Shown here: positions 9,864-20,644 of the stretch, piece by piece | How positions within the stretch are numbered: the first letter of the stretch is position 1 | How the letters are laid out: each line of letters opens with the position of its first letter | Source of the DNA: Hyaloraphidium curvatum | Taxonomy: Eukaryota > Monoblepharomycota > Hyaloraphidiomycetes > Hyaloraphidiales > Hyaloraphidiaceae | Assembly (NCBI GenBank): GCA_025558095.1 | Contig: JAIVFI010000007.1 | Coordinates: 744,001-808,000 of the forward strand | Direction of reading: 5' to 3' | DNA: 64,000 nucleotides | Position numbers and translations under genes: made by a program | The notes under the pieces: generated by a model | The model's input: only the letters and a program-made list of their open reading frames with translations | What the model was told of the DNA's origin: nothing | Database searches by the model: none

Positions 9864-10774
9864 TCAGTCCAGGCGGCGGACCACGTTCCTGGCCGTGGTC
9901 CTCCTGAAGGTGAAGGAGAGGCGTTCTCCTCCCTCTTTGCCCTTCTGCTTGGGAATCTCGTGCATCCACTTCTTGTTGGTCTTTCCGGAGATGACGTAGA
10001 GGCTCCTGGATGCGGATGCGGCGGGAACGCGGAATGACGTCAGGCGAAGGAGTTGCGCCACGCGAATCTCGCTCTGCCAACCAACCTGTTTGGGAGGGTA
10101 ATAGGGACTTTGTAATCCGTTCGCTTGTCGTGCTCGTCGAGCTCCCACATATTCAGCGTCCTCGGATCGTCCCCGAACGAGACGCCTGCGATCGGCGCCC
10201 CCTCATCGTTCTCGTCGTCCGTGTGCGCCCCGATCCCGGCCCGGAAGTCGCGGTAATGCTGCACCACGACGTACTGGAATCCGCCCTCTGGCTTGACAAT
10301 CTGTTCGACAAGGTCCATGAGCCTCGCGATGGCGGGAAACTCGCGCCACGGGTCCGGCCGGTGCAGCTTGACGCCTCCGTCCGGAAAGCGCACATCGTAT
10401 ACGATGCTGCCGATGCAGCAGCTCCTCCTTCCCGAACGGCTGGGCTCGAAATCATTGTCAAAATCTTCGCGGCTCCAGTTGGCATGCCTGAGGGCCCTCA
10501 TCGCCTTCTCGAAAGTGAGGTCGGTGGTCAGACCGGTGTACAGGAGAACCGTATTCTCGTCGTCGAGGCGGAAGAGCTCGACGTTCCTGAACGGATGGCA
10601 CGGGTCGCAGAGCCTAAGGGCCACAGGCGCTGGGCGTGGGGCGGGCGTCGAAGCCTGGGTCGCCGGTCCGCGTTCCGCGGGGCCTTTCTCGGCGGCCGCC
10701 GGCGGCCCCTCCCCGCGTCGGTTCTTGGAGGGCTCTTCGGGGAGGAGAAGAGTGCGCATCGCGGCCAAGTCCAT
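9864..10774 (-). CDS. AlkB-like 2-oxoglutarate/Fe(II) dioxygenase
   Basis: Two exons (10774-10086 and 10005-9864) give 276 residues. The double-stranded beta-helix core has AHTDDENDE with the metal-binding HxD at about residue 184, then PIAGVSFGD. After the 80-nt intron come the distal His in KKWMHEIPK and the 2-oxoglutarate-binding Arg in RLSFTFRR. This order is typical of ALKBH2/3-type repair enzymes that demethylate alkylated bases in DNA or RNA; the exact substrate is inferred. The first 60 residues are disordered and Pro/Glu-rich. A Met upstream at 10891 is open but lacks conserved sequence. A decayed partial copy lies at 22047-22377. Confidence 0.83.
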
Positions 10775-10910
10775 CGTGGCGTCGGCGGGCCTGCGGCAGT
10801 TGCTCTGAGTGTCACGCGAGCGGAGTCGAGTCGATTTCCCGCTGGCTCGCAGCACATCGGCACATCGGACCAGACGGCACGGTTTCACCATTCTGCACCG
10901 CCATTAGATC

Positions 10911-11930
10911 ATGGATAAACCTCGCCATCTCACCTCCAAAGTTCCCGCCCATATCTCCCTGGCGCCGGACGAGGGCTGCTCCGCTGCCCTCACGCCCGCG
11001 GAAGGCTCCCCGACCGATGACGCATCCTCGCTCCCAACCGCCACCGCCGAGCCTCCCTCGCCGTGCTTCCCTCCCGACGTTTTCGCGCATGTCGGGAGGT
11101 TCTTCGGCCCGGGGACGAAGCAACTGCTGGAGTGTTCGCTCGCGTCGCGCGGACTCTTCGAGCTGCTGGCTCCACGGCTGTACCGGGCCTTCCTGCCCCG
11201 CCGCGGTGCAGGAAGATGAAGGAGTACCTGGCGACGTGGGAGAAGGACGACCGTTTCCGCTACGCGAAGCGCCTCGACTGTTCGGGCGGCGGGTCGGTGG
11301 ACGCTTCCCACTTCGAGCGAATGCTCCGCGGATGCCGCAACGCCGAGACCGCGAGGCTGTACATCGAGCCCACGAGTCACCTGCACTTGTTTGCGGCAGC
11401 TAGCTTCCCGGCACTGGTCCGGTTGGACCTGTGCTTGCAACCCGAGCATCCAGATGCTGAGCGACCCCCTGCGCCCTGACCTGCGCTTCTCGCTCCCAGC
11501 GCTCCGCGAACTGCGCTTCGAGGCCATGTTTTCGGAGCCGATCATGACGGCCCTCGGGTCCGAGTCGTGCCCAGCGCTGGAGATCGTTCACCTGGAGCTG
11601 TACGGCTCCGAAAGCCGCTTCCCCTGGTTGCCGTCCTTCCTGAGCAAGATCGTCTCGATCAAGAGCGAAGACCATGAGCTGATCCGCACGCTGGCGGGAA
11701 ACCCCTCGTTTGTTTCCTTGATAGTGGGCCTGGCTTTCGACGACGGGGAGCCAACCCTGGCTGTGGATGAGCAGACCCTGGCCGCGGCCGGTCTTCCGGC
11801 TCCCCTCGGTCGCCCGCCTCGAGATCGGCACCCTCGACGCCACGCTCCTCGCCGAAACTCCTCCGCATGCGAACCTGAAGGAGCTTTCCGTTCGGCACCT
11901 GGAGCTAGGTCTCCAGGGCGCGAAAGACGG
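10911..11930 (+). pseudogene. Decayed F-box/LRR gene, paralog of the gene at 20645-21993
   Basis: Three plus-strand frames together match the minus-strand gene at 20645-21993. Matching blocks are PSPCFPPDVFAHVGRFF, LLAPRLYRAFLP, then after a shift near 11215 LATWEKDDRFRYAKRLD and SHLHLFAAASFPALV. After a second shift near 11440 come RFSLPALRELRFEAMFSEPIM and SCPALEIVHLELY, and after a third near 11785 VFRLPSVARLEIGTLDATLL. The C-terminal quarter of the relative is missing after KELSVRHLELG, where the copy meets the opposite-strand gene ending at 11905. None of the shifts sits at a GT-AG intron that restores frame. It retains a segment of about 30 residues that the intact relative has lost. 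Confidence 0.75.
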
Positions 11931-12545
11931 CGGCGCGGCCGGCGAGCGCGCCGGCGCAGGTGGGCAGGGGGCAGGGGCAGTGCGGGTCGTCCTTGTCGTG
12001 GGAGAGCAGGAAGTCCCGGCCGACGGCGCGATCGGGGTCCGCGGCTGCCTTGTCGGCTACCTCCTCGTCCACGGTGTTCGGCCGATCGCCGCTCCAGGTA
12101 GCCAATTCCGACCAGCGGACCAGCACAGCCAGCGGGTGCCCGCTCCAGTCGTCCCCCGGGGCGAACGCGGCTCGGAATGCGGGCCGCCACGTGATCAGGG
12201 CGAACTCGAGCGCGGCGCTGAGAACCACGGCGACCGAGCCAGCAATCAACTGCGTCCGCCCGTATAAGTCCTCCCCGCCCAAGAGCCACAGCGGCACGAC
12301 CATCGCGGCGCCAACAACGAGCGCTGCGGAAGTACGTCCGCCCGCCGAGTGGGCCGAGCAGCCGCTGCAGCCGCACCGTCAGCGCGAGCACCGGGCGGTG
12401 CGATAGCGCGCGGAGCAGGGATTCGGGAGGCAGCGGGCGGTGCGGTGGTGCCGGGAACCGCACCCCCGCGGCCCGGCGGCGGTTTCGCGGGAAACAGCGC
12501 GAGCCACTCGGGCTCGCTCAGAAAGAAGCTTTCTTCGGAGGCCAT
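11905..12545 (-). CDS. Small membrane protein of unknown function
   Basis: Two exons (12545-12464 and 12323-11905) give 166 residues. The start MASEESFFLSEPEWLALFP is cytosolic in style. After the intron, a hydrophobic pair follows: ALVVGAAMVVPLWLLGG and LIAGSVAVVLSAALEFALI, suggesting two membrane passes, then a polar tail. The 140-nt intron is long for this genome, but joining at it gives GRGALVVG in frame and avoids a low-complexity stretch. I do not recognise the family. Its 3' end overlaps the decayed F-box copy on the other strand by a few bases. Confidence 0.5.
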
Positions 12546-12753
12546 GGAGTCCTGAAGAGCGCGATTCGGTCCGTTCCGGCGCGCCCGGTGACGTCTTCGC
12601 GGAGGAGGATTTGGCTTGCTCCCTTGCCCCCTTGTCTTGCCCCGCATCGCGGCTCCGATTGAGAGACTATGGGCGATTGACTCCGATCCATCTCCAAGAT
12701 CAATAGCATCTACAGTCTAGCCTAGGAAGGCTTTGCCTCCAAACGTGATCGCC

Positions 12754-14227
12754 TCATGGTGAGCTTCCACCCTCTTGCTCGGGAGCACCACTAGCCGAAC
12801 AAATCAAGAACTCCCAACGCCCCTCAATCCCGTTCGCAGCTTCGTCAAGCAACTCATCCAGCTCCCGGAACCGGTACTCCCAGTTCGAGTCGTGGAATCT
12901 CGGGAGCTTCAAGTGGCCCAGCATCCGCACGGCTTCCTCCGCGACGCGGCCGAGCATCGGCAGGGCCTGCTCGACCGGAATAAACTCAATATCGCGCCGC
13001 CCTTCGCTTCTCCACGTCATGTTTCTGAAGAGTACCATGCCGAGGGCAAAACGCACGATCGTTTCCCGCTCCCTGGCCAGCCACGATGCCAGGGGAATGA
13101 GCCACTCCTTGTCGCTGTGAGCGGAACGCAGGGAAGCGATGAGGAACCCGAGTGCTTCCGCACCATGGGGCTTGTACGATGCCCCGCGTTCGACTGAATC
13201 CAGAAGGAATTTGGAAGCCGCGTTGATCGGGAAGTTGTCGTGGAAGACTTTGGAAAGGTACCTTCCCGTCTCCGTGAGGTCCTGGGCGGCGCTGAGGTCG
13301 ATTGCGCGCTTCCAATGCGGCTCCAAGATGGTCGATACCAGCTTAGCGGCTTCGTCCGGTTCCAGGTAATTGATCTGGAAGAGCTCGGTGGCCAGGCCCT
13401 CCAGTACATCCAGAACCTTCCTGGCCCCGGGCCGGACGGCGGCAAACAGCGGAGCAAGTTCCTCGGGCCCGTAGTCCATGAGCGAGACGTACGAATCTTG
13501 AAGAAAGCGAGGAGCTTCTGTTCGGCGGAGCGGGGGTCCCGCCGGTCGGATTGCAGACCGGAAACAAGACGGGCGGCATTTGCTTCCCAGAGCTGCAGTC
13601 CCGTCCACTGTTCCGCCATGCACAGGGCGGCCCACCGCTGCTCGACGCGAAGCGCCACGAGCCCCAAGACTAGATCCGGAAGCTCCGCCCTGGGAAACCC
13701 AATCTTCTGGACGAAATACCCGACTTGGTAGATGCCGTCCTCGTCCGCGTTGACCAGGTGTGGCACTGTGCCAGCGTCCAGGAGGCGGCCGAGGGCGGGC
13801 GCGGGCAGCCGGAGCCCGGCGAAGACTTGGCAAGGCTTTCCCAATCCAGAGTGTCCGCATCGCTCTTGACCTCCCCATCCCAGTGCATTTCTGGCCTGCG
13901 CACGACGTGCCAGGCTAGCTCCACGAGGGTGCGGGATTCTGGGTCGGCCGCCCCGGACAACCGCACGACGCCGGCGATAGCTTCCACCGACATGAGCCCA
14001 TATCCGGCACGTTTTTCCGAGCTCAGCCGTATCTTGACCAAGGCGTCGTAGGCTTTCCGCGCGTCCCGCTCCTCCAGCAGCGCCCGCGAGACCCATGAGA
14101 GGAACGCGGTCGTCGCGACGGGGCGGAGCGCGCGGCACGCCAGGCGGAGGAAGAACGCGTCCTCGGGATCAACGAAGGTTTCGAAAATGGGGAGGAGCGT
14201 TTCTGCGGGCAGCTCGGGGAGCAGCAT
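12754..14227 (-). pseudogene. F-box-like protein gene with two frameshifts
   Basis: The first part (14227 down) begins MLLPELPAETLLPIFETFVD and reads as an F-box-like domain to about 13835. The sequence then continues in another frame as FAGLRLPAPALGRLLDAG to about 13505, and in a third frame as DSYVSLMDYGPEELAPLF down to the stop at 12754. Each shift is a single-base change with no GT-AG intron that restores the frame. The three parts together would give about 490 residues, helical and without clear LRRs. The last part has FHDNFPINAASKFLLDSVE and a Glu-rich end. It is likely a recently disabled gene, or an assembly error. Confidence 0.6.
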
Positions 14228-14632
14228 GGCGACAGCTGGCGGTCGTGCATTTTGCGGACCGATGGCCCAAGCTCCCCAGTCCCCAGGCCATGGCCAACTC
14301 CTTCACCAGGGCGCGCGGAAGTTGTTATCAGTGCACCGGAATCAGGGTATCCGAATGTCCATGTAAATGCAAATCCACACCAAAGATCTGTCAGATGTCC
14401 TCACAGACTTCTTGCCCCCAGCTTCCGGTATCACCGCCGTCAGCTCCCCCTTGTCCCGCATCGCCGCGAGCAGCTCCTCCGCCCCATCCACGTTGCGGGT
14501 GTCAGTGCTGCTAGGCAGCTTGCCGATTATTCGACGACGCGGGTGCTTCCACGACGTATTAGACCGGTTGGCGCACTGCACGTATTATAAACACCCACGG
14601 GGCACGACCGCTTGCGTGCAATCCCGCTCGAA
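14228..14632. other. Intergenic region with a weak minus-strand reading frame
   Basis: About 400 bp between divergent genes. A minus-strand frame at 14342-14581 contains AEELLAAMRDKGELTAVIPE, which looks like a coding exon, but no partner exon, start or family could be found. It may be a gene fragment. I do not call it a gene. Confidence 0.25.
14583..14591 (+). promoter_or_regulatory. Possible TATA box
   Basis: TATTATAAA lies about 42 bp before the Met at 14633, in otherwise GC-rich DNA. The distance leaves a very short leader. Low certainty. Confidence 0.3.
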
Positions 14633-15310
14633 ATGGCCTCCAGTCAATCTTCGGACCTTCTGCAGACGCTGCAGCGCCTGGCCGCGGAGGTCTTTTCCCG
14701 CGTTGCCGCGCTGCTCCCCGTCGACACCAACGTGTCCCTCCTAATCCTCTCGGCCATCGTAATCCTCGTATTCGCGCTCCCGGGCCTCTCCCGCGGCCTG
14801 TCGGACGCCTTTGGCGCGCTCGCCGGCTTCCGCATCGCCGCCTACCTCGCGGCCGCGTATGCCTACCTATCCTGCGGGCGGGGCGATTTGTTTGGAGCGC
14901 CGAGGGAGCTGGTTTCCGCCGGCGCCGCCGCCGTCGGAGTGCTCGCCGCCGTGGGCCACCTCGGTCATCTGCACGACGTTGGCAGGGCATTTTCGAAGGC
15001 GCTCAGGAGTGGCTCAGTATTCTACCTCGGGGCGCTGGCAGCTGGAGCCTTTGCCGCGGCGCGGTTCGGCCTGCTGGGCTTCCCCGACCCCAGGGAAGTC
15101 GGAAAGCTGATCACCGGTATCCCCGGGGCGTCGCAGCCTGCCGGAGTTCTGGACAGCCTCGTGGACAGGGTACTCGAGCTCTGGAGGGGGACCGGGCTGT
15201 CGGCGTGCAGGCCCGCCGTCTCGAAGCTGCTCGAGCGGGCCATCTACTACCTGTCGGCGGCTGCGTTCGTGTCTGGGCTCGTCGCGCGATCGGCTCCACG
15301 GAACGACTAG
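14633..15310 (+). CDS. Integral membrane protein of unknown family
   Basis: A single exon of 225 residues. The Met at 14633 follows a TATA-like sequence. After an amphipathic helix (LLQTLQRLAAEVFSRVAALL) come hydrophobic spans VSLLILSAIVILVFALPGL, GFRIAAYLAAAYAYL, LVSAGAAAVGVLAAVGHLG and VFYLGALAAGAFAAARFG, then a last span near YYLSAAAFVSGLVA. Four to five membrane passes are likely. The size and layout recall small organelle-membrane proteins such as PEX11, but no diagnostic motif is seen, so I leave it unnamed. It is convergent with the chitinase gene at 15428. Confidence 0.6.
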   Translation: MASSQSSDLLQTLQRLAAEVFSRVAALLPVDTNVSLLILSAIVILVFALPGLSRGLSDAFGALAGFRIAAYLAAAYAYLSCGRGDLFGAPRELVSAGAAAVGVLAAVGHLGHLHDVGRAFSKALRSGSVFYLGALAAGAFAAARFGLLGFPDPREVGKLITGIPGASQPAGVLDSLVDRVLELWRGTGLSACRPAVSKLLERAIYYLSAAAFVSGLVARSAPRND

Positions 15311-15427
15311 TTGACTTGTGCGAGAGAGGATGATTGATTCAGCGCGTCAGGTTTTCCCAGGCGAATGTACAACATCTACGATTCCAACGACGTTCCCATC
15401 AGGGCTTCCATGCCCCCTGCCAAACCA

Positions 15428-18400
15428 TCACTGCTGAACGCAGTACCCGTCCCCATTGTGCACGCACGCCGGGATGACTAGCGTCGTGTTGAAAGTCCGT
15501 CCCGTTGTAGACCGCACCAGGAAGGCGTAGCTACCCCCGGCCTGCGGGAACGCCATGTTGGCCACGTAGTCAGGGAAGTTGGTGCCCCAGAGTACCATGT
15601 GCAGGAACAGGGCGGCGCTGGTGCCGTCGGCGAAGAAGACAGTGATGCCGTTCACGGTCGTGTCGTGGGCGACCACCTCGACCCACTGCATCCCCGGGCG
15701 AGTGACGGTCAGGACCGGCGTCCAGGGGGTGTTGTTGACGGTCACGAGCGCGGTGGCCGACTTTGATGCGTCGGCGGTGCTGGTCGCCCTGATGGTGCAG
15801 TTCTTTTCCGAAGCGGGCGCAGTGTACGATCCGTTTGTTGTGATGCTCCCGCAGGTGGCCTCGACCACGGACCACGTCACGTTGCGGTTCGTGCTTCCCG
15901 TGACCAGCGCGGTGAATTGCTGCGTGGCGCCTGTGTGGACCCAGATGTTGCCTTGCATCACCGACACGGCCACCAGGGTCGCCATCGACGTGTTCAAGAA
16001 TCCTTTACCGAGCGCATCCAAGAGGAAGCCAGGGTTGGAATGGCTCGCCACGTTGCCCTGGTTGATCGTCCAAATGATGATGCCGCCGTAGCCCTGGTCA
16101 CGCGAGAACTTGCCCTTGACGAGGATCGACTCCTCGTCCTCGTACGTAACGTACTTGCAACCGTGCCGTTCCGGTACAGGCAGGCTGAGGTAGGGCTGCC
16201 CCGCGGTGGCGTACCACTTGCGGTAGCGCTCGTCGTAGGCCCCGTCGGTCCCGAACAGGTCCGAGAGCATGAAGTCGTTGTCGCCGCCCTTGATCTCGAC
16301 CCCAGTCTCCGTCCCCTGGTCCGGGGCCGTGATCCCGCCCGTGTAGCAGGTGACGTAGAACGCGATGCCCATGGCCAGCTTCTCGCGCGGGATGCCCGCC
16401 GCGACGTACCGCGCCAGCGTGTCGTCGATCGACACCGGGGTGGCGGGCTTGGCGCCGTGTAGCGGGCAGTTGAACCACGAGAGCCAGCCTGACCCGGCCC
16501 ACGAGGTCGCGGGGAAGTAGGACATGACGGAGAGGCGGTCGACCATGGAGGCAATGTCGGGGAGCCGAGGGGGGACGACGTCGTAGTTGATGTTCTAGCG
16601 AAGGCAGGCGAGGTCAGCGGCGGTGGAGGTGGGAGCGGATGCGGCGCACCTGGGTGCCGATCGGCACGGTGAGAATGGCGTCGGGCATGGCGGTGCGCAG
16701 GTCGGCGACGAACGCCACGAACTGGTCGTAGTCGATCGTGTTCTCCCAGTCCAGGTCGAGCCCGTCGTACCCGTAGCTTTGCACAGCGGCCGCGAGGTTG
16801 GCCACGAACGCTGCACGGTGGTCCCGCACCGCATCCGCGATCTTGGGGCTATTGTCGTCGCCGCCGAGCATGAGGATGGCCTTCTTGCCCGCGGCATGCG
16901 CACGGTTCGCGACGTCCTTGGCCAGCACGGGCCCGTTGGTGGGATCGTAGTCGAAATCGGTGTTTAGCGTGCCGTCCGAGTTGGCCTTGACGCGACCCAT
17001 GACGATGTGGCTCATGCCGGACCACGAGATCGATTCGGGGGGCATCTTCGAGGCCTGGTAGGCGACATAGTAGCCCATGACCTGCATGCGCGGGTGTGCA
17101 AGTGAGCCGGAAGCCACGGGGAAGTCTTTGTCGCTCGAGAACCCACCCATTGCTCCCCCGGTACCACGGACCGCGTCGACACCGGCACCCTCGTCGAGCT
17201 CGTCTTCGTGCTCCCCGGCGTCACCGTCCTCGTCGCCGTCCGGGTCGCCGTCCCGCCTCCCGACACGGTCGGCAGCAGCGCGGCCCCGCAAATCCCGTCC
17301 CCGTTGTGTATGCACGCCGGGATATCCAGCGCCGTCTCGTACGTGCGCCCGTCCTTGGACCTCGCCACGAACGCGAACGTCCCGCCCGCCTGCGGAATCC
17401 CGGCGTTGGTCGCAAAAATCGGGAAATTGGTGGCCCACTGCACGAAGTGCACCCAGAGCGCCGAGCTGGTCCCGTCGGGCCAGACGAGGGTCAGCGAGGC
17501 CGTGCTGGTGTCGTGCGCGGTGACCTGCAGCCAGTTGGTGCCGAGGCGCTCGACGGTCAGCAGCGGGGTCCAGGGGGTGTTGTTGATGGTCACGTTGGCC
17601 GAGCCCGAGGCGGAGGGGTCGGCGGCGGAAGTGGCACGGACCGTGCACGCGCGTTCCGTGGCGGGCGCGGTGTACTGTCCGCCAGCGGTAATGGTCCCGC
17701 AGCCGGCCTCGATAACGGACCACGTCACGTTGTGGTTGGTGGTGCCCGTGACGAGCGCCGTGAACTGTCTGGTCTCGTTGGCCTTCATCCACAGGCCGCC
17801 CTGAATCACCGACACCGCCACGGGCGTTACCATGGAGACGTTCAGGAAGCCCTTGCCCAGCGCGTCGAAGAGGAATCCCGGGCGGGAGTGCGTCTGCACG
17901 TTGCCCTGGTTGATCGTCCAGATGATGATGCCGCCGTAGCCCTGGTCCCGCGAGAACTTGCCCTTGACGAGGATCGACTCCTCGTCCTCGTAGGTGACGT
18001 ACCTGCACCCGTGCCGCTCGGCCGTGGGCAGGCTCAGGTAGGGCTGCGAGCCGTTGTACCAACGCCGGTACCGCTCGTCGTAGACGCCGTCGGTCCCGAA
18101 AAGGTCCGAGAGCATGAAATCGTTGTCCCCCCCCTTGATCTCCACATTGACTTCGGTCTCCTGGTCCGGCGCCGTGATGCCGCCCGTGTAGCATGTGACG
18201 TAGAACGCGATGCCCATGGCCAGCTTCTCGCGCGGGATGCCCGCCGCGACGTATCGCGCCAGCGTGTCGTCGATCGACACCGGGGTGGCGGGCTTGGCGC
18301 CGTGCAGCGGGCAGTTGAACCACGAGAGCCAGCCCGAGCCAGCCCAGGAGGTCGCGGGGAAGTAGGACATGACGGATAGGCGGTCGACCATGGAGGCGAT

Positions 18401-18986
18401 GTCGGGGAGGCGAGGGGGAACGACGTCGTAGTTGATGTTCTGAGCGAAGGCAGGCGAGGTCAGCGGCGGTGGAGGTGGGAGCGGATGCGGCGCACCTGGG
18501 TGCCGATCGGCACGGTGAGAATGGCGTCGGGCATGGCGGTGCGCAGGTCGGCGACGAACGCCACGAACTGGTCGTAGTCGATCGTGTTCTCCCAGTCCAG
18601 GTCGAGCCCGTCGTACCCGTAGCTTTGCACCGCGGTCGCGAGGTTGGCCACGAACGCCGCACTGTGGTCCCGCACCGCGTCCGCGATCTTGGGGCTGTTG
18701 TCGTCGCCGCCGAGCATGAGGATGGCCTTCTTGCCCGCGGCATGCGCGCGGCTTGCGACGTCCTTGGCTAGCGCGGGGCCGCTGGTGGGGTCGTAGTCGA
18801 AATCGGTGTTTAGCGTGCCGTCCGAATTGGCCTTGACGCGGCCCATGACGATGTGGCTCATGCCGGACCACGAGATCGATTCGGGGGGCATCTTCGAGGC
18901 CTGATATGCGACGTAGTAGCCCATGACCTGCATGCGCGGTCGGTCAGGAGCGTGCTTGCTGCAGCGAATGCATCTGCGCGGCATAC
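15428..18986 (-). repeat. Internal direct duplication of the GH18-BIG module
   Basis: The unit nearest the start (18986 to about 17260, intron included) and the second unit (17146 to 15428) match closely in exons and introns. Both begin after GAGCAATGG with a donor, share the acceptor GCGCATGCAG before GTCATGGGC, and share the GTGCGC intron of 55-56 nt. Catalytic exons are each 432 nt. The second units diverge most in the BIG domain and stop at CVQQ. Confidence 0.85.
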
Positions 18987-19994
18987 CCATTGCTCCGCGG
19001 CGACGGCGTGCGTCGTGGTCCGCGGCGTGTTCTTGGTCGTCGAAGCAGGGAGCGTCGCCGTGCGCGATACGGTCCCCGATGCGGCCTTGGAGGTGGTCGA
19101 GGCGGTCCGGGACGCGGTGCCCGTCGACGAGCTCGTGCGGGGTGAGAGGGTCCCGTTGGCGGTGCCCGTGCGGGACGTAGAGGAAGCCGCGGCGTCCGAG
19201 CGCGAAGCCGTGCGGGACGCAGAAGAGGTGGATGCGGCCGCGGTGTTGGACCTGGTAGCCGTCTCCGAGCGCGAAACCGTGCGGGAGGAGGAGGAAGCGG
19301 CAGCCTTGGTCGTGGACCGGGCGGCGGTACCCGTCGCGGTTCCACTGGTGAACAAAACTGTGCGGCTCGTGGAACGGGCGGGGGTCGAGGTGCCTCGGGC
19401 CTCGGTGCTCGTCGGCTTCGTGGTAGAAGGGGGGGAAGGAGTTGGCGGCGTCGTCCGCGGTGCTCTGGTCGTGGCAGGCGCGGTCCGTGAGGAGGATCCG
19501 GCCACACTGGTCGATTGGGGGGCCTTTGTCGAGGTCGCAGCAGCCACTGCGGTCCGCGAAGAGGATCCTAGGGCGGTGCTCGACTGGAGAGCGGTTGTCG
19601 GCGTCTGGGGGACCTTTGTCGATGTCTGATCGGCCTTTGTCGACGTCTGGGCGGCCCTGGTGGTCGACTGAGCGGCCTTGGCGGTCGTAGAGGCCGCCGC
19701 AGTGTGCTGCAGAGTGCTGGAAGCGGATTTTGTTGCTGTGGCGGAGGTCATCGGCAGCTTCCCCGGCGTTGTCGTCGGCGACGGCGTGGGCGACGATGCC
19801 GCGGGGCACGCGCAGCAGTCGGCGACGCGCGGCGCCGGCAGCGTGACGGTGCGGAAGACGCGGAGTGTGCGCGTCGCGGTGACCGTCGTCCGCAGCGTTA
19901 CGGTGCGCACTGGCAGCGGCAGCGGCTTGATCTGCTGCGCGGCGGTGGCGGCCAGCAGCGCCAGGAGGGCGAGGAGCAGCGCGGCGGCGCGCAT
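15428..19994 (-). CDS. Secreted chitinase with two GH18 catalytic domains in one chain
   Basis: Five exons (19994-18987, 18927-18496, 18439-17147, 17081-16650, 16594-15428) join in frame to 1443 residues. Order: signal peptide (1-20), a Thr/Arg-rich then Ser/Thr-rich mucin-like stalk (to about 330), GH18 domain 1, an Ig-like BIG-type domain with VTWSVIEAGCG, a linker with TATRTATRTVTPGSTKTSS, GH18 domain 2 and a second BIG-type domain. Both GH18 domains keep DGLDLDWE, with catalytic Glu at about residues 449 and 1024. The introns flanking domain 2 match those of domain 1 in position and phase, so exons and introns were duplicated together. There is no stop or separate promoter between the units. 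It cuts chitin, probably in the wall or in prey or host chitin. Confidence 0.85.
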
Positions 19995-20644
19995 CGCGGC
20001 GGATCCCGGTGGTTTCTTGTCTCACGGTGTCATTAGGCGGTGTCGGCCGGGCGGTGCGTCAGCGGGCGGCGAACTCGGGCGGAAGAACCCCCCGTCGGCG
20101 ACTCACTCGCCGCCGCCTCCGAATCGCAGGCCCGCGTCAGGCTGAAGGGCGGAAAAGATCCTCCCAGGTGCACATCGTGCAGGGGTCGGGGATGCCGGGG
20201 TTAATCCGGCCGTCCGTGCGAGATTCAAACGCCGGGGGTGCAGGGGATCTTCCGCCGGTTTTGGCGCGCGGTCTGGGTCAGCGTCCTGGCCGGTGCGGCA
20301 ACACAGCGTCCCGTGGCGAGATACGGTGAAGTTGCCCCCGTCCAGCACCACATCCATGCTGCTTCCTCTCGAGATGGCCTCCGGAGTCAGATTCCTTCCA
20401 TTAATCGATCGACGTCGCGCCGGCTCGATCTCGATCCCACCGCCTTCTGGTGGCAAGTAGCACCGCCCGGACCGCGGCACCTGACGCATCGGACGCCCGA
20501 AACTATGTTTTCGTTGCCCGCGGAAAGATGCTGTGAGGTGCAAACGTGTCGAATTCCCTCTGCAAGTCGGCCAGCTCGTCGATACTGGTTTGCGCGCCGC
20601 GCGCCCGGTCGCTCAAGAGGCCGCGTCCTGCCGGTCCCTCGCCT
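19995..20644. other. Intergenic region, no supported gene
   Basis: 650 bp upstream of the chitinase start and downstream of the F-box gene end. A minus-strand frame is open at 20103-20543, but it is rich in Arg/Pro/Ala with no domain. It probably contains the chitinase promoter. Confidence 0.3.

Noticed and set aside
14633-15310. PEX11 peroxisome protein
   Set aside because: Size and hydrophobic layout are similar, but no PEX11-specific sequence can be pointed to.
15428-17100. A separate second chitinase gene
   Set aside because: There is no stop between the units, the linker runs into a donor with the same phase as the first unit, and no independent signal peptide is present.
20103-20543. 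A 146-codon minus frame upstream of the chitinase
   Set aside because: Low-complexity Arg/Pro/Ala composition, no domain, no splice partners.
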